This document shows, one piece after another, positions 63,661-64,000 of a stretch of 64,000 nucleotides of DNA. Under the pieces are notes generated by a model. The model saw only the letters and a list, made by a program, of their open reading frames with translations. It was not told where the DNA came from and searched no databases. This DNA comes from Paenibacillus sp. J2TS4 (lineage in GTDB: Bacteria > Bacillota > Bacilli > Paenibacillales > NBRC-103111). Positions within the stretch are counted from its first letter, which is position 1. Each line of letters opens with the position of its first letter. Made by a program: the position numbers and the translations under genes. The stretch spans positions 152,843-216,842 of the forward strand of contig NZ_BOSH01000011.1 of the NCBI RefSeq assembly GCF_018403245.1. The letters are read 5' to 3'.

Positions 63661-64000
63661 ACAGCCACTTCAGCGATGTACTGGATTCCAATGCGCTGAA
63701 GATTCATGGCGCCAATGCGATCATCATTCGAGCGATACCCGCACTTCTGACAACAGAAGCGGTGCCTCTTCTTATCCCGATTGGCTCTCTCTGTATGCTC
63801 ACATTTGGGGCAGGCTTGTGAGGTGTAACGAGGATCGACCGCCATTACTTTGCCTCCATGGAGGATGGCCTTATACGTGATCATCTGGCGCAGCTGATAG
63901 AAGGACCAAGAAACGGTTTCATAACGATCCTGGACCCGAACCCGCTCTGTACGGTTTCGAACACCCGTTAAGTCTTCCAGTACAAACAACGTATGGGCCC
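63657..64000 (-). CDS. tnpB: TnpB RNA-guided nuclease, C-terminal part (cut by window edge)
   Basis: About 114 residues are visible and the frame runs off the window. The RuvC-II Glu is in FVLEDLTGVRN. The zinc ribbon CPKC...CCQKC is complete. The RuvC-III Asp is in SNDDRIGAMNL. All visible catalytic and zinc ligands are intact, so the nuclease may be active. TnpB cuts DNA guided by an RNA made from the element's 3' end. No tnpA is visible. Confidence 0.88.
   Translation of the reverse strand, partial: AHTLFVLEDLTGVRNRTERVRVQDRYETVSWSFYQLRQMITYKAILHGGKVMAVDPRYTSQACPKCEHTERANRDKKRHRFCCQKCGYRSNDDRIGAMNLQRIGIQYIAEVAV

Larger units (their letters stand above)
63530..64000 (-). mobile_element. 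Right end of an IS200/IS605-family element with tnpB
   Basis: The segment contains the 3' part of tnpB followed by about 120 non-coding bases. A subterminal hairpin (CTCGTGAC/GTCATGAG, TTGA loop, 63559-63540 on the minus strand) is typical of these elements' right ends. The exact end cannot be fixed without an empty site; I place it near 63530. The element continues beyond the window. Confidence 0.75.

Overview
The window looks like chromosome of a Gram-positive member of the Paenibacillaceae, most likely Paenibacillus or a close relative. This is inferred from several features together: S-layer-homology (SLH) proteins, a T-box tryptophanyl-tRNA synthetase leader, a CIRCE-controlled groES-groEL operon, LplABC-type sugar ABC transport with a membrane-bound AraC regulator, a dTDP-rhamnose-based surface glycan locus, and gene order at the right end matching the ydi region of Bacillus subtilis (thiL-tsaE-tsaB-rimI-tsaD-ydiF ... 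tat genes ... groES-groEL). There are no rRNA or tRNA genes.

Layout. 1-7.2 kb: an HtrA-like membrane protease with an odd start codon, an Rpn-nuclease remnant, a secreted CAP/SLH protein, trpS behind a T-box with an acidic micro-ORF between leader and gene, a 47-residue membrane protein, and a PfkB kinase. 7.2-24.8 kb: a long AT-rich minus-strand operon. From its promoter-proximal end it encodes an ABC-2 glycan exporter, a three-domain giant glycosyltransferase, two further transferases, an LTA-synthase-like phosphotransferase, rmlACBD for dTDP-rhamnose, two GT2 transferases and the polyprenyl-phosphate sugar-1-P transferase that starts the glycan. Divergently at 25.0 kb lies a Wzy/O-oligosaccharyltransferase-like protein, followed by an SLH protein. 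Together these resemble an S-layer glycosylation (slg) locus. 29.3-34.9 kb: further wall-surface proteins and a CpsB/YwqE phosphatase. 35.2-41.2 kb: AraC-type sensor-regulator and a cre-marked sugar ABC transporter. 41.5-48.1 kb: accessory region with a pRiA4b ORF-3 protein, a heptad-repeat protein, a YtrA-type GntR/ABC operon, a small secreted protein, and a scar holding the C-terminus of a tyrosine recombinase against the 3' side of groEL. 48.1-64.0 kb: groEL/ES, tatC/A, mog, 5-formyl-THF cyclo-ligase, an ABC-F protein, an alkaline-phosphatase-like polytopic protein, a DnaA-box cluster, the t6A operon with thiL, and the 3' end of a TnpB element.

The most unusual signal is a family of four non-coding elements (about 43.30-43.48, 44.35-44.52, 58.80-58.98 and 59.10-59.30 kb). 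Each carries four TGCA-N4-TGCA-like dyads whose centres are spaced 50-51, 60-61 and 50-51 bp. The second half of each element is an inverted version of the first. Sequence differs between elements but geometry is kept. I do not recognise this as a described element. A second notable signal is the cluster of six exact DnaA boxes between tsaD and ydiF, a position at which B. subtilis is also known to carry DnaA boxes.
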